Source: Accumulibacter sp. (GTDB taxonomy: Bacteria > Pseudomonadota > Gammaproteobacteria > Burkholderiales > Rhodocyclaceae). Taken from it: 64,000 nt of DNA. Shown here one piece after another: positions 50,566 to 59,177 of this stretch (position 1 is its first letter; the number at the start of each line of letters is the position of its first letter). A program made the translations under genes and the position numbers. Location of the stretch: the NCBI RefSeq assembly GCF_036625195.1, contig NZ_JAZKUG010000001.1, positions 3,534,001 to 3,598,000 on the forward strand, in the 5' to 3' direction. Under the pieces are notes generated by a model, which was not told the DNA's origin, made no database searches, and saw only the letters and a list, made by a program, of their open reading frames with translations.

Positions 50566-51576
50566 ATGAAACTGAAGAATCTTCTGGCTGCCGTGCTGGC
50601 CAGTGCCCTGCTGGTCGGCAACGCGCTCGCGGCCGACGTCTCACTGTTGAACGTTTCCTACGATCCGACGCGCGAGTTCTATCATGCGTTCGATGCCGCT
50701 TTCGCCAAGTACTGGCAGGCCAAGGCCGGTGACAACGTCTCCGTCAACCAATCCCATGGTGGCTCCGGCAAACAGGCTCGTGCGGTGATCGAAGGACTGC
50801 AGGCCGATGTCGTGACGCTGGCCCTGGCCTACGACATCGATGCCATCGCCGACGCGGGGCTGATACCGAAGGAGTGGCAGAAGCGTCTGCCACACAACTC
50901 CTCGCCCTACACCTCGACGATCGTCTTTCTGGTGCGCAAGGGCAATCCCAAGGGAATCAAGGACTGGAACGACCTGGTGAAACCGGGCGTCGCGATCATC
51001 ACGCCGAACCCGAAGACCTCGGGTGGTGCGCGCTGGAACTACCTGGCAGCGTGGGCGTTCGCACTCGAGCAGCCGGGCGGCAGCGAGGACAAGGCGCGGG
51101 AGTTCGTCGGTCAGCTCTATCGCAATGTGAAGGTGCTCGACTCCGGTGCGCGCGGCTCGACGACGACCTTCGTCGAACGCGGCATCGGCGACGTGCTGCT
51201 CGCCTGGGAGAACGAAGCGTACCTGTCACTCAAGGAAGTCGGCGCCGACAAGCTGGAGATCGTCACGCCTTCTCTGTCGATCCTCGCCGAGCCGCCGGTG
51301 ACGGTCGTCGACAAAGTGGTCGACAAGCGTGGCACGCGCCAGGTGGCGCAGGCTTATCTCGAGTACCTCTATTCACCGGAAGGGCAGGAGCTGGCCGCCA
51401 GGCACTTCTACCGCCCGACGGATGCGCAGGTCGCGGCGAAGTACGCGAAGCAGTTCGTCAAGACCAGGCTGATCACCGTCGACAAGGTCTTCGGCGGCTG
51501 GCGCAACGCGCAGAAGGTCCACTTCTCCGACGGCGGCGTCTTCGACCAGATCTTCGTGCCCGGCGGCAAGCGCTGA
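50566..51576 (+). CDS. sbp: Periplasmic sulfate-binding protein, copy 2
   Basis: This 336-residue protein is very similar to copy 1. The signal peptide is KLKNLLAAVLASALLVGNAL with cleavage after ALA, then DVSLLNVSYDPTREFYHAFD, the QSHGGSGKQARAVIEGL loop, NPKTSGGARWNYLAAWAFAL and the PEGQELAARHFYRP end. Most amino-acid changes are near the N-terminus, and the remaining two thirds are almost identical. This copy stands directly before cysT-cysW-cysA, so it is the main binding protein of that importer. A hairpin after its stop could limit transcript read-through. Confidence 0.96.
   Translation: MKLKNLLAAVLASALLVGNALAADVSLLNVSYDPTREFYHAFDAAFAKYWQAKAGDNVSVNQSHGGSGKQARAVIEGLQADVVTLALAYDIDAIADAGLIPKEWQKRLPHNSSPYTSTIVFLVRKGNPKGIKDWNDLVKPGVAIITPNPKTSGGARWNYLAAWAFALEQPGGSEDKAREFVGQLYRNVKVLDSGARGSTTTFVERGIGDVLLAWENEAYLSLKEVGADKLEIVTPSLSILAEPPVTVVDKVVDKRGTRQVAQAYLEYLYSPEGQELAARHFYRPTDAQVAAKYAKQFVKTRLITVDKVFGGWRNAQKVHFSDGGVFDQIFVPGGKR
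50827..51093 (+). repeat. Near-identical block shared with sbp copy 1 (copy 2 side)
   Basis: This is the partner of 39043-39309. Together with 51115-51217 it forms two long near-identical tracts within the sbp genes, in direct orientation and 11784 bases apart, enclosing the whole encapsulin and fcc-sox cassette. Recombination between them could excise or duplicate that cassette. Confidence 0.85.
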
Positions 51577-51596
51577 AGCTTTCCTGATGGCGCTGG

Positions 51597-51631
51597 GAAG
51601 CGGGCGGCCACGCGGCGTCCGCTTCTTCCTT
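51597..51631 (+). terminator. Hairpin with T-rich tail after sbp copy 2
   Basis: GAAGCGG at 51597-51603 pairs with CCGCTTC at 51619-51625 around a 15-base GC-rich loop and is followed by TTCCTTA. This fits a weak intrinsic terminator or a processing hairpin between sbp and cysT, which would raise the ratio of binding protein to permease transcript. Confidence 0.45.
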
Positions 51632-51765
51632 ATGGCAAGGGTGAATTAGCTTGTCACGATTCGGTATTTCCCTTCCGCGGCCGACGACCGTAGACTCGGC
51701 ACCTTGAATGTTGCACCGCAGCAGGAGCTGACGATGAATCATGATCTTTCCTTCAGGAGGCGCGT

Positions 51766-52599
51766 GTGGCGAGCGTGAAGCGCTTCAGCCCATTGCCCGG
51801 GTTCGGCCTGGCAATGGGTTACACCCTGGTCTACCTGAGCCTGATCGTCCTCATCCCGCTCAGCGCCGTAGCCACCAAGACGCTGGCGATGGGGTGGGAT
51901 TCCTTCTGGGCCGCGGCCAGCGGCCCACGCGTCGTCGCATCCTATCAGCTCAGTTTCGGCGCCTCGCTGCTCGCGGCGGCGATCAACGTCGTGTTCGGCC
52001 TGATCTTCGCCTGGGTCCTGGTGCGCTACCGCTTTCCGGGCAAGGGTCTGATCGATGCCCTGGTCGATCTTCCGTTCGCCCTGCCGACTGCCGTCGCCGG
52101 CATCGCCCTGGCGACGATCTATTCCGAGAACGGGTCGGTCGGCAGCCTGCTCGAGCCGTGGGGCATCGAGATCGCCTACACGCCGAATGGGGTGCTGCTG
52201 GCACTGGTGTTCATCGGCCTGCCGTTCGTCGTGCGGACCGTACAGCCGGTGCTTGCCGACCTGGAAAAGGATGTCGAGGAGGCTGCGGCCGGTCTCGGTG
52301 CTTCGCGCTGGCAGACTTTCGTGCGGATCATCCTGCCGCACATCGCCCCGGCGTTGCTGACCGGCTTTGCCATGGCTTTCGCGCGCGCCGTCGGCGAGTA
52401 CGGCTCGGTGATCTTCATCGCCGGCAACGTGCCGATGGTGTCCGAGATCACGCCGCTGCTGATCATCACCAAACTCGAGCAGTACGACTACGCCGGGGCG
52501 ACGGCCGTCGCTTCGGTGATGCTGATCATTTCCTTCGTCCTCCTGCTGATCATCAACGGGCTGCAGGGCTGGATGCACAACCGCGGCCGGAGAACCTGA
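51766..52599 (+). CDS. cysT: Sulfate/thiosulfate ABC transporter permease CysT
   Basis: This 277-residue membrane protein has about six membrane helices (for example YTLVYLSLIVLIPLSAVATK and VMLIISFVLLLIINGL). The permease signature loop EEAAAGLGASRWQTFVRIIL is near residue 175, and the ASRWQTFVRIILPHIAPAL EAA motif binds the ATPase. The GTG start at 51766 is preceded by CAGGAGGCGC. Another frame starting at 51741 is a shadow. Together with CysW and CysA it forms the importer fed by Sbp. Confidence 0.95.
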   Translation: MASVKRFSPLPGFGLAMGYTLVYLSLIVLIPLSAVATKTLAMGWDSFWAAASGPRVVASYQLSFGASLLAAAINVVFGLIFAWVLVRYRFPGKGLIDALVDLPFALPTAVAGIALATIYSENGSVGSLLEPWGIEIAYTPNGVLLALVFIGLPFVVRTVQPVLADLEKDVEEAAAGLGASRWQTFVRIILPHIAPALLTGFAMAFARAVGEYGSVIFIAGNVPMVSEITPLLIITKLEQYDYAGATAVASVMLIISFVLLLIINGLQGWMHNRGRRT

Positions 52600-52600
52600 A

Positions 52601-53494
52601 GTGAGCACGAGCATTGCGCTGCATGTCGGCAGCCTCGAACGTGGCGAGACGGCGAGCACCCGCGAACCGGCGTGGGTCAAGGTGGTGCTGATCAGCATTG
52701 CCCTGAGCTTCTTCGGCATCTTCCTGCTGCTGCCCCTGGGAACGGTCTTCGCCGAAGCCCTGCGCAAGGGCTGGGGTGCGTACCTCGCCGCCCTGGTCAA
52801 TCGCGATGCCTGGGACGCGATCCGGCTGACGTTGATCACGGCAGCGATTGCCGTCCCGCTGAATCTGGTCTTTGGCGTCGCCGCTTCGTGGGCCATCGCC
52901 CGCTTCGAGTTCGTTGGCAAGCGGGTGTTGATCACCCTGATCGACCTGCCGTTCTCGGTCTCGCCGGTGATCTCCGGCCTGATCTACGTCCTGTTGTTCG
53001 GCGCCCAGGGCTGGTTCGGTCCGTGGTTGCAGGAGCACGACATCCGGATCATCTTCGCGGTGCCCGGCATCGTCCTCGCGACCATCTTCGTCACCTTCCC
53101 GTTCGTCGCCCGCGAACTGATTCCACTGATGGAGGCCCAGGGCAGCGAGGAGGAGGAGGCCGCCGTGGTTCTTGGCGCATCCGGCTGGCAGGTGTTCTGG
53201 TACACCACGCTGCCCAACATCAAATGGGGGCTCTTGTATGGGGTGATCCTGTGCAACGCCCGCGCGATGGGCGAGTTCGGCGCGGTCTCGGTGGTCTCCG
53301 GGCACATTCGCGGCCAGACCAACACCATGCCCCTGTACGTCGAGATTCTTTACAACGAATACAACTACGCGGCCGCCTTTGCCGTCGCCTCGTTGCTGGC
53401 GTTGCTCGCCATCATCACGCTGGCCCTGAAGACGTTGGTCGAGAGGCAGACGCGGCGGCAGTTGCAGGAAGTCACCGAAGCATCGGGAGAGTGA
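52601..53494 (+). CDS. cysW: Sulfate/thiosulfate ABC transporter permease CysW
   Basis: This 297-residue second permease subunit starts with GTG at 52601, one base after the cysT stop. Membrane helices are visible (VVLISIALSFFGIFLLLPLG, LITLIDLPFSVSPVISGLIY, VASLLALLAIITLAL) and the EAA loop is EEAAVVLGASGWQVFWYTTL. The GHIRGQTNTMPLYVEILYNE segment is typical of CysW. The first 25 residues are a hydrophilic cytoplasmic extension. Confidence 0.95.
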   Translation: MSTSIALHVGSLERGETASTREPAWVKVVLISIALSFFGIFLLLPLGTVFAEALRKGWGAYLAALVNRDAWDAIRLTLITAAIAVPLNLVFGVAASWAIARFEFVGKRVLITLIDLPFSVSPVISGLIYVLLFGAQGWFGPWLQEHDIRIIFAVPGIVLATIFVTFPFVARELIPLMEAQGSEEEEAAVVLGASGWQVFWYTTLPNIKWGLLYGVILCNARAMGEFGAVSVVSGHIRGQTNTMPLYVEILYNEYNYAAAFAVASLLALLAIITLALKTLVERQTRRQLQEVTEASGE

Positions 53495-53497
53495 GTC

Positions 53498-54565
53498 ATG
53501 AGCATTTCCATTCGCCACATCAGCAAGCGCTTTGGCGCCTTCAAGGCGCTCGATGACGTTTCGATCGACATCCCGTCGGGCGAGCTCGTCGCCCTTCTTG
53601 GCCCCTCGGGTTGCGGCAAGACGACGTTGCTGCGGATCATCGCCGGTCTCGATTACGCCGATCAGGGGCAGATCCTGCTCGACGGCGATGATGCATCCGC
53701 ACGCCATGTCCGTGATCGACGGGTCGGCTTCGTCTTCCAGCACTACGCGCTGTTCCGTCACATGAGCATCGCGGAAAACGTCGCTTTCGGCCTGCGCGTC
53801 AAGCCGCGGCGTGAGCGCCCGACGGAAGCCGAGATCAGGCGGCGGGTGCAGCGGCTGCTCGAGCTGGTGCAACTGGACTGGCTGGCGGATCGCTATCCGC
53901 CACAGCTGTCCGGTGGCCAGCGCCAGCGGATCGCCCTGGCACGCGCGTTGGCAGTGGAACCGAAAGTGCTCCTTCTCGACGAGCCCTTCGGCGCCCTCGA
54001 TGCCAAGGTACGCAAGGAGCTGCGGCGCTGGCTGCGGCAGTTGCACGACGAAATCCACGTCACCAGCGTCTTCGTCACGCACGACCAGGAAGAGGCGCTC
54101 GAGGTTTCCGACCGGGTCGTGGTGATCAACAACGGCAAGGTCGAGCAGATCGGTACGTCGGAATCGGTCTACGACCGTCCCGCGACCCCGTTCGTCGCCA
54201 ATTTCCTCGGTTCGGTCAATCTCTTTCATGGCCGTGTCGAGCAGGGACGCCTGCATCTCGGCGGGCACGCACTGGCGCTGGGCGACAACGGCGGCAATGA
54301 TGGTGACGCAGTGGCTTTCGTCCGGCCGCACGAGTTCGACATCGTTCCGGGTTTGCGAGCCGGCGGCGGTCTGCCGGCAAGAATCGTTCGCGTCGCTACG
54401 GTCGGACCGAGCGCGCAGATCGAACTCAGCCGCGTCGACGGCGACCTGATCGAAGTCACGATCGACCGGGATCGCTTTCAGCTGCTCGGACTTGCCGAGG
54501 GTGATCATGTGTCGCTTCGTCCGCGCAACATCCGCGTCTTCCAGGACGAGGCTCGTGCTGCCTGA
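53498..54565 (+). CDS. cysA: Sulfate/thiosulfate ABC transporter ATP-binding protein CysA
   Basis: This 355-residue ATPase has Walker A GPSGCGKT (35-42), the signature LSGGQRQRIALARAL, Walker B VLLLDEPFGALDAKVRKELR, and the switch histidine in SVFVTHDQEEALEV. The C-terminal domain (TPFVANFLGSVNLFHGRVEQ and VAFVRPHEFDIV) is the TOBE-type regulatory region found in CysA. It follows cysW by three bases and precedes cysB by nine, so importer and regulator are one transcript. Confidence 0.96.
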   Translation: MSISIRHISKRFGAFKALDDVSIDIPSGELVALLGPSGCGKTTLLRIIAGLDYADQGQILLDGDDASARHVRDRRVGFVFQHYALFRHMSIAENVAFGLRVKPRRERPTEAEIRRRVQRLLELVQLDWLADRYPPQLSGGQRQRIALARALAVEPKVLLLDEPFGALDAKVRKELRRWLRQLHDEIHVTSVFVTHDQEEALEVSDRVVVINNGKVEQIGTSESVYDRPATPFVANFLGSVNLFHGRVEQGRLHLGGHALALGDNGGNDGDAVAFVRPHEFDIVPGLRAGGGLPARIVRVATVGPSAQIELSRVDGDLIEVTIDRDRFQLLGLAEGDHVSLRPRNIRVFQDEARAA

Positions 54566-54574
54566 GGTCATTCG

Positions 54575-55510
54575 ATGAACTTCCAGCAACTACGCATCAT
54601 CCGCGAAACACTGCGCCAGGAATTCAACCTCACCGAGGTCGCCAACGCGCTGTATACGTCGCAGCCCGGTGTCAGCAAGCACATCAAGGATCTCGAGGAC
54701 GAACTCGGCATCGAGATCTTCGTGCGCCGCGGCAAGCGCCTGCTGGGTCTGACCGAGCCGGGCAAGGAACTGGCCGAGGTCGTCGACCGCATCCTGCTCG
54801 ATGCACACAACCTGCGCTGCATCGCTGACCAGTTCGCGAGCCGCGAAACGGGTCACTTCGTCGTCGCCACCACCCATACACAGGCGCGCTACGCGTTGCC
54901 GCAGATCATCAAGTGGTTCAAGACCGACTATCCGAAGGTACACCTTGCTCTGCACCAAGGCAGCCCCTGCGAGATCGCCGACCTGCTCGTTGCCGGCGAG
55001 GCGGATGTCGGAATCGCCACCGAACGGCTGGACCAGGTCCCTGAACTGGTGACCTTTCCTTTCTATTACTGGCACCATGCTCTGATCGTTCCCTACGGCC
55101 ACCCCTTGCTGGAGTTGCAGGAGTTGTCGCTGGAGGCGATCGCCGAGTACCCGATCATCACCTATCAGGAGGGGTTCACCGGGCGGACGCTGGTCGACCG
55201 GGCCTTTGCCGATGCTGGCGTCGTTCCCGACATCGTGCTCTCGGCAATCGACGCTGACGTCATCAAGACCTATGTCGAACTGGGCCTCGGCGTCGGCATC
55301 GTCGCCTCGATGGCCTACGACGGCTTCAGGGATCGCGAGCTGGCACTGATCGCGGTGCCGCAGCTGTTCCCGCGCAGCACGACGCGCCTCGCGGTGCGCC
55401 GGGGTATTTATCTGCGCAGCTATGCCTTGGCCTTCATCGAGAAGGTGTGTCCGGACATTGGAGAGGAACAGCTCAAGGCGTCAATCCAGAAGCAGAGCGG
55501 GACGGATTGA
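54575..55510 (+). CDS. cysB: LysR-type regulator CysB
   Basis: This 311-residue protein is the cysteine-regulon regulator. The N-terminal winged helix (MNFQQLRIIRETLRQEFNLT, EVANALYTSQPGVSKHIKDL, EDELGIEIFVRRGKRLLGLT) is the CysB type. The inducer-binding domain follows, with TTHTQARYALPQIIKWFKTD, HQGSPCEIADLLVAGEADVG, PYGHPLLE and YQEGFTGRTLVDRAF. O- or N-acetylserine is the known inducer in the family, which links it to the serine acetyltransferase encoded at 44359. It probably controls both sbp genes and the cys operon through the elements at 38699 and 50482. Confidence 0.96.
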   Translation: MNFQQLRIIRETLRQEFNLTEVANALYTSQPGVSKHIKDLEDELGIEIFVRRGKRLLGLTEPGKELAEVVDRILLDAHNLRCIADQFASRETGHFVVATTHTQARYALPQIIKWFKTDYPKVHLALHQGSPCEIADLLVAGEADVGIATERLDQVPELVTFPFYYWHHALIVPYGHPLLELQELSLEAIAEYPIITYQEGFTGRTLVDRAFADAGVVPDIVLSAIDADVIKTYVELGLGVGIVASMAYDGFRDRELALIAVPQLFPRSTTRLAVRRGIYLRSYALAFIEKVCPDIGEEQLKASIQKQSGTD

Positions 55511-55931
55511 TCGGCCTCGGCATGCCGGTGAGGTAGCTCTTCGCTTCGGCGAGCGTCGGTATTCCCCGGCATCGGCGAGTCCTGGCCGCGCAAGAAGCCA
55601 GCAGGATCGCTGGCACCCGGAGGTGGGTGCGCGGAAGGGCTACAACCCGAGTGCCCTCAATCTTCACCACCCAAAGCCGGTGATCCTCGTGCGCCGACCT
55701 ACGCCAGCAGCCGCCTTGCGTGGGTTTGAAATGAGCACGGTGCGCTGGGCATTGGGCTCCGCAGGCTCAGCCCAACCTGCACGGCTGCGGGCGAGCCATC
55801 GTGAGCGGCATCGGGCTTCCGCCGGGAAAGCCGGGGAGGCCTGCAGCATGCTCGGCTGGCCGCGCAAAGCGCGCCGTTGCGCAGAACGCGGGGATCGCCC
55901 GATACTACGGCCTCGTCCACAGAAGCAAGCC
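55511..55931. other. Intergenic stretch of 421 bases, no gene recognised
   Basis: Open frames run through the region in several phases, but codon use is not convincing and no domain is recognisable. The stretch marks the change from the ordered sulfur block to the accessory block with broken genes. No terminal repeats or tRNA-like structures were seen. Confidence 0.5.
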
Positions 55932-56740
55932 ATGAACTCGACAGCCGACCCCTCGACCGTACTCATCACCGGCGCATCGTCGGGAATCGGCGCCGCGCTG
56001 GCGCACCGCTTCGCGCGCGCTGGTCACCGGCTGGTGCTGGTCGCGCGTCGTTCCGACAGATTGGAGGCGCTGGCGCGGGCGCTGGCCGACGAGCATGGCG
56101 TCAGCGCCATCGTGCTCGGCGCCGACCTGGCGCAGGCGGGCGCTGCCGCGGCGCTGGCGGCCAGGCTGCGGCGGCGGCGACTGACGATCGACATCCTGGT
56201 GAACAACGCCGGCGTGCTCGAGCACGGTGCCTTCGTGCGCCTGAACGCGGAGCGGCAGCAGCAGCTCATCGATCTCAACGTCTCGGGATTGACGGCGATG
56301 CTGGCGCACTTCGTGCCGGCGATGGTCGAGCGCGGGCGTGGGCGGGTGCTCAACGTCGCCTCGATCGCCGCCTTCCAGCCGGTTCCCTCGCTTGCCACCT
56401 ACGCGGCAAGCAAGGCCTAGCTACTGTCGCTGAGCGATTCACTGGCCGAGGAACTGCGCGACAGCGGCGTCACGGTGACGGCGCTGTGTCCGGGAATCAC
56501 CGCGACGCCGATGTTGCGTGTTGCGGCCGAGGCGAGCGCATCACTCGCGCGGCTGCCGGATTCCTGGTTGCCGACGTCGACGCGGTCGCTGCCGAGGGGT
56601 ACGAGGCGTGCATGCAGGGCGAGGTGATCCGCGTTCCCGGCCTGCTCAATCAGGCGGCGACGATCGCCGGGCGGGCGGTACCGAAGTGGCTCCTGCGGCG
56701 GATCGCCGGCAGCATCGGCCGCAGCACTCTGGATGACTGA
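55932..56740 (+). pseudogene. Short-chain dehydrogenase with internal stop and frameshift
   Basis: The frame begins with the SDR signature VLITGASSGIGAALAHRFAR, continues through DILVNNAGVLEHG and VLNVASIAAFQPVPSLATYA, with the catalytic Tyr and Lys in YAASKA. Directly after KA an in-frame TAG (56418-56420) interrupts it. The same frame then resumes LSLSDSLAEELRDSGVTVTA and LCPGITATPM, as expected for the family. Around 56556-56559 (CCGG) one base appears to be missing, because the rest (GFLVADVDAVAAEGYEACMQ and GLLNQAATIAGRAVPKWLLR) is found in another frame up to 56740. Two lesions suggest real decay, or assembly errors. The fully repaired protein would have about 270 residues. Confidence 0.85.
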
Positions 56741-56746
56741 GAGATC

Positions 56747-57163
56747 TCAATCGGGGGCGACCGCATCGACCCTGAATTGGGTGACCGGCCGGGGGCGAAG
56801 CGGCCGCAGATTGCGGCGAGGTCCCCGGCGCGCCGTTTTCTCGACCCAGCTGGCGTAGTCGAGCGACTGGGCGACGACATCGCGCGGTGTCTTGTCGCGC
56901 CTGAGTTCGATCAGCACCAGCGCGCCGTAGGGGGCGATGGCGGGCCGGTCGATGCGCCCGCCGAAGCCGCTGTCTTCCTGCCGGCCGATCAGCATCCATT
57001 CGTCGGAGAGTGGCTTGGGGGTGGCGACGATCATGTCCTCCAGTTTCCTTTCGCTCGCCAGCTGCGCTTCTGGCTGGGGTTGCGGGGCCGCGGAGGCTTT
57101 CCAGAGTCCGGTACGGATGGGACTGGCGGCGCCGGGTTCAGGCGGCCTTGAGGGCGGATTCAA
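56747..57163 (-). pseudogene. Truncated NucS/DUF91-like nuclease fragment fused to an hsdM remnant
   Basis: The 138-residue frame contains a segment of a DUF91/NucS-like protein: ASERKLEDMIVATPKPLSDE, WMLIGRQEDSGFGGRID, and YGALVLIELRRDKTPRDVVA with DYASWVEK. Such proteins usually continue with a nuclease core beyond the DYASWVE step. Here the sequence passes after the lysine into a stretch ending PRPVTQFRVDAVAP, which is the HsdM segment PRPVTQFMVDAVAP found in the intact hsdM at 60111. The start overlaps the hsdS end by 26 bases. It is probably a deletion scar and unlikely to make a working protein. Confidence 0.75.
56748..56797 (-). repeat. Degenerate copy of an internal hsdM segment
   Basis: About 48 bases here align with hsdM bases near 61013-61061 (shared TGAATTGGGTGACCGG and GCATCGACC) with several mismatches and one length change. 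It covers the PRPVTQFMVDAVAP codons only. It shows that a second hsdM copy once lay here and was mostly deleted. Confidence 0.75.
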
Positions 57164-58805
57164 TCAGCGTGGTGGCGAGGCGTTCCTGTTGCGCGCGGGA
57201 CTCGGCGAGGCCGGCCTTGAGGCGGTCGCAGAGGGCCATCAGTTCGTCGACTTTGGCGACGATGCGATGTTGTTCGGCGAGGGGGGGCAGTCCCAAAACG
57301 AGACCTTGAACGTCATTACGGCCTATACCCGGTATAGCGATACCAACGGTCTGATCTTGGAAGTGCTGCTCAGCGGAACGTAGTACCAGTTCTAAGAAAT
57401 TACTGCACACGGCGATTGTTCGGACAGCCATCAACTGTCGGCTGATCGCCAGTTTGCTCTGTGAAACCCTATTGAGCTTTCCCACGCCGGAACCTTTGAC
57501 GGTCAAGAGGATGTCTCCTGAAATCGCGATAGCGCGAGTTTGTTTTGTCGAGCGGGTAGGGTTTGGATATGTTTCCCCGAACTCAGCCGGACCCGTAAGG
57601 TACGGAATCGGATCGCTTAGGCCTTCTGTATATTCATCCGGCGTTAGATGCTGACCGGAAATGAGCTCCATCGCAATTCCGAGTCGTGCCCACTCCCAAA
57701 GATCTGGCAACAAATAAGGCTGCTCCGCCTCCCCCACAACCGGCGTTGCCTTCAATTTCTTGCAAGTTCCTTCCGATTCCAGCCGCGCCCGTTCCTTGGC
57801 AATCCGCTTGAGCAGTTCGCTTGCCGGTTCGTCGCTGGGGTCTTGGGGCACCAGCTTGCCCATGACGGCGAGTTGGAGGATGGTCTGCTTGAGGGCGTCG
57901 AGGCTGGATTCGGTGGTGAACAGGGTGTCGAAGTGTTCGGCGAGGCGCTGCCAGTTGGCGGCGAGTTCAGCGGCGTCGGCGCTTTGGGTGAGCGTGCCGA
58001 GTAGGGTTGCGACGAGCGTCGCGTGCGCCGCCCCGGCGTCCGCCTGCTCCGCCTCCAGCCGGTCGCAGAGGGCCATCAGTTCATCGACTTTGGCGACGAT
58101 GCGGTGTTGTTCGGCAAGGGGTGGGACTGCCATGGGAATTTTCTGCATTACCGCTTGATTCAGTTTTTCCCTCGTGGCGCCTCTGACCAGCGGCATCCAA
58201 TCAAGTCGATTGAAGAACGACACCCAATACCGGGAAGCCGTTCCACATAACGGGCGTAGGACGTGGGCATGGTTGTTCACCCAGAATCTCCCGTTGGCTA
58301 TATAGGCAACGCCACGAATGGGATTGCTGAAGAAACCACCATCTTCGGCGACTAGAATTCGCTCGCCATCGAAACGATATCCGTCAATCGTTCCAACTTG
58401 TCCGTTCGCTCCGTAGTAAGGATATTCGCCGCCACGCGCATCTCGTTCTGCCCGGTTAATCGGCTCACGCAAGGAATCCTGAATCTCGAACAGACGATCC
58501 AGCCGCTCCCATTCCCAGCCTTTTGGTAAATCGAACGGCTGGTCTTCGCCCACAAGTGGTGTTACCTTATATTTCTTGTAAAGCCCTTCCGCCTCCAGCC
58601 GCGCCCGCTCCTTCGCAATCCGCTTGAGCAATTCGCTCGCCGGTTCGTCGTTCGGGTCCTGTGGCACCAGCCTGCCGCGCACCGCCAGTTCAAGGATCAG
58701 CCCGCGCAGCTTCTGGATGCCGGCCGGCGCGGCGGCGATCAGGTCGAGGTGGTCGGGGAGGTTCACTGCTGGATGCTCGTGCGGTCGGTTGAAATCACGA
58801 CGCAT
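57138..58805 (-). CDS. hsdS: Type I restriction-modification specificity subunit HsdS
   Basis: This 555-residue protein has two target-recognition domains in the usual circular order. Each half begins with a conserved helix (LRGLILELAVRGRLVPQDPN and LKQTILQLAVMGKLVPQDPS) followed by EPASELLKRIAKERARLE. Each ends with PPLAEQHRIVAKVDELMALC. TRD1 is in between (ANGQVGTIDGYRFDGERILV) and TRD2 after LPDLWEWARLGIAMELISGQ. The ATG at 58805 starts at the MRRDFNRPHEHP segment; longer frames overlap the hepT gene. The two near-identical flanking segments allow TRD exchange. Confidence 0.95.
   Translation of the reverse strand: MRRDFNRPHEHPAVNLPDHLDLIAAAPAGIQKLRGLILELAVRGRLVPQDPNDEPASELLKRIAKERARLEAEGLYKKYKVTPLVGEDQPFDLPKGWEWERLDRLFEIQDSLREPINRAERDARGGEYPYYGANGQVGTIDGYRFDGERILVAEDGGFFSNPIRGVAYIANGRFWVNNHAHVLRPLCGTASRYWVSFFNRLDWMPLVRGATREKLNQAVMQKIPMAVPPLAEQHRIVAKVDELMALCDRLEAEQADAGAAHATLVATLLGTLTQSADAAELAANWQRLAEHFDTLFTTESSLDALKQTILQLAVMGKLVPQDPSDEPASELLKRIAKERARLESEGTCKKLKATPVVGEAEQPYLLPDLWEWARLGIAMELISGQHLTPDEYTEGLSDPIPYLTGPAEFGETYPNPTRSTKQTRAIAISGDILLTVKGSGVGKLNRVSQSKLAISRQLMAVRTIAVCSNFLELVLRSAEQHFQDQTVGIAIPGIGRNDVQGLVLGLPPLAEQHRIVAKVDELMALCDRLKAGLAESRAQQERLATTLIESALKAA
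57229..57284 (-). repeat. HsdS conserved-region repeat, distal copy
   Basis: The segment encoding EQHRIVAKVDELMALCDRL is repeated at 58068-58123 with only a few base differences, 839 bases apart. A second pair covers the ASELLKRIAKERARLE codons near 57784-57834 and 58602-58652. Such paired repeats in hsdS promote recombination between specificity halves. Confidence 0.8.
58068..58123 (-). repeat. HsdS conserved-region repeat, proximal copy
   Basis: Partner of 57229-57284; encodes the same helix in the first half of HsdS, ending the first recognition domain. Confidence 0.8.
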
Positions 58806-59177
58806 CGGGTAGCGAATGACTGTCGTCAGCCTCACGTTGCGCCGCAGGCAATTGTTGCAGGAGCGCCGGCAGTGCCGTTTGCACGGTGTCCCACGCGACA
58901 TCGCGGTTGATGGCGAAGTAGCCGTGAGCAATGCGGTTGCGCATGCCTCGCATGCTGCGCCACTGTATTTCAGGCTGTGCATCGGCAAACGCCGTATGGC
59001 CTTCGATGACCTTGGTCGCGGCTTCGCCGATGATGACGAGACTCATGATGACCGCCTGTTGCGTGCGCTTGTCCCCAAGGAAATCCTTTTCTTGCTCAGG
59101 CCCTGCACAAAGCAGCACGCATCCGCCGCTGCCTGCCGCATGTAGTCGAGATGGTCGGTCAGGCGCCTCTCGCTCAT
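58795..59177 (-). pseudogene. hepT: HepT-like HEPN toxin gene with frameshift
   Basis: The natural start ATG at 59177 overlaps the mntA stop and gives SERRLTDHLDYMRQAAADAC and CFVQGLSK, as in intact HepT proteins. The frame then breaks at an A-rich tract (TTTTC on the + strand near 59086-59095). In another frame the protein continues KDFLGDKRTQQAVIMSLVII, GEAATKVIEGHTAFA and the HEPN catalytic motif RNRIAH, ending at 58795. The whole span is 383 bases, not a multiple of three. Repaired, it would be about 127 residues, normal for HepT. Its partner mntA looks intact. The 3' end overlaps the hsdS start by 11 bases. Confidence 0.8.

Noticed and set aside
51741..52604. 287-codon + strand frame overlapping cysT
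   Set aside because: CysT in the other frame has membrane helices and the EAA loop; this one is a shadow with no hydrophobic segments.
59085..59096. Programmed frameshift in hepT
   Set aside because: HepT proteins are normally read in one frame and the tract is short; a mutation or sequencing error is simpler, though phase variation is listed as a possibility.
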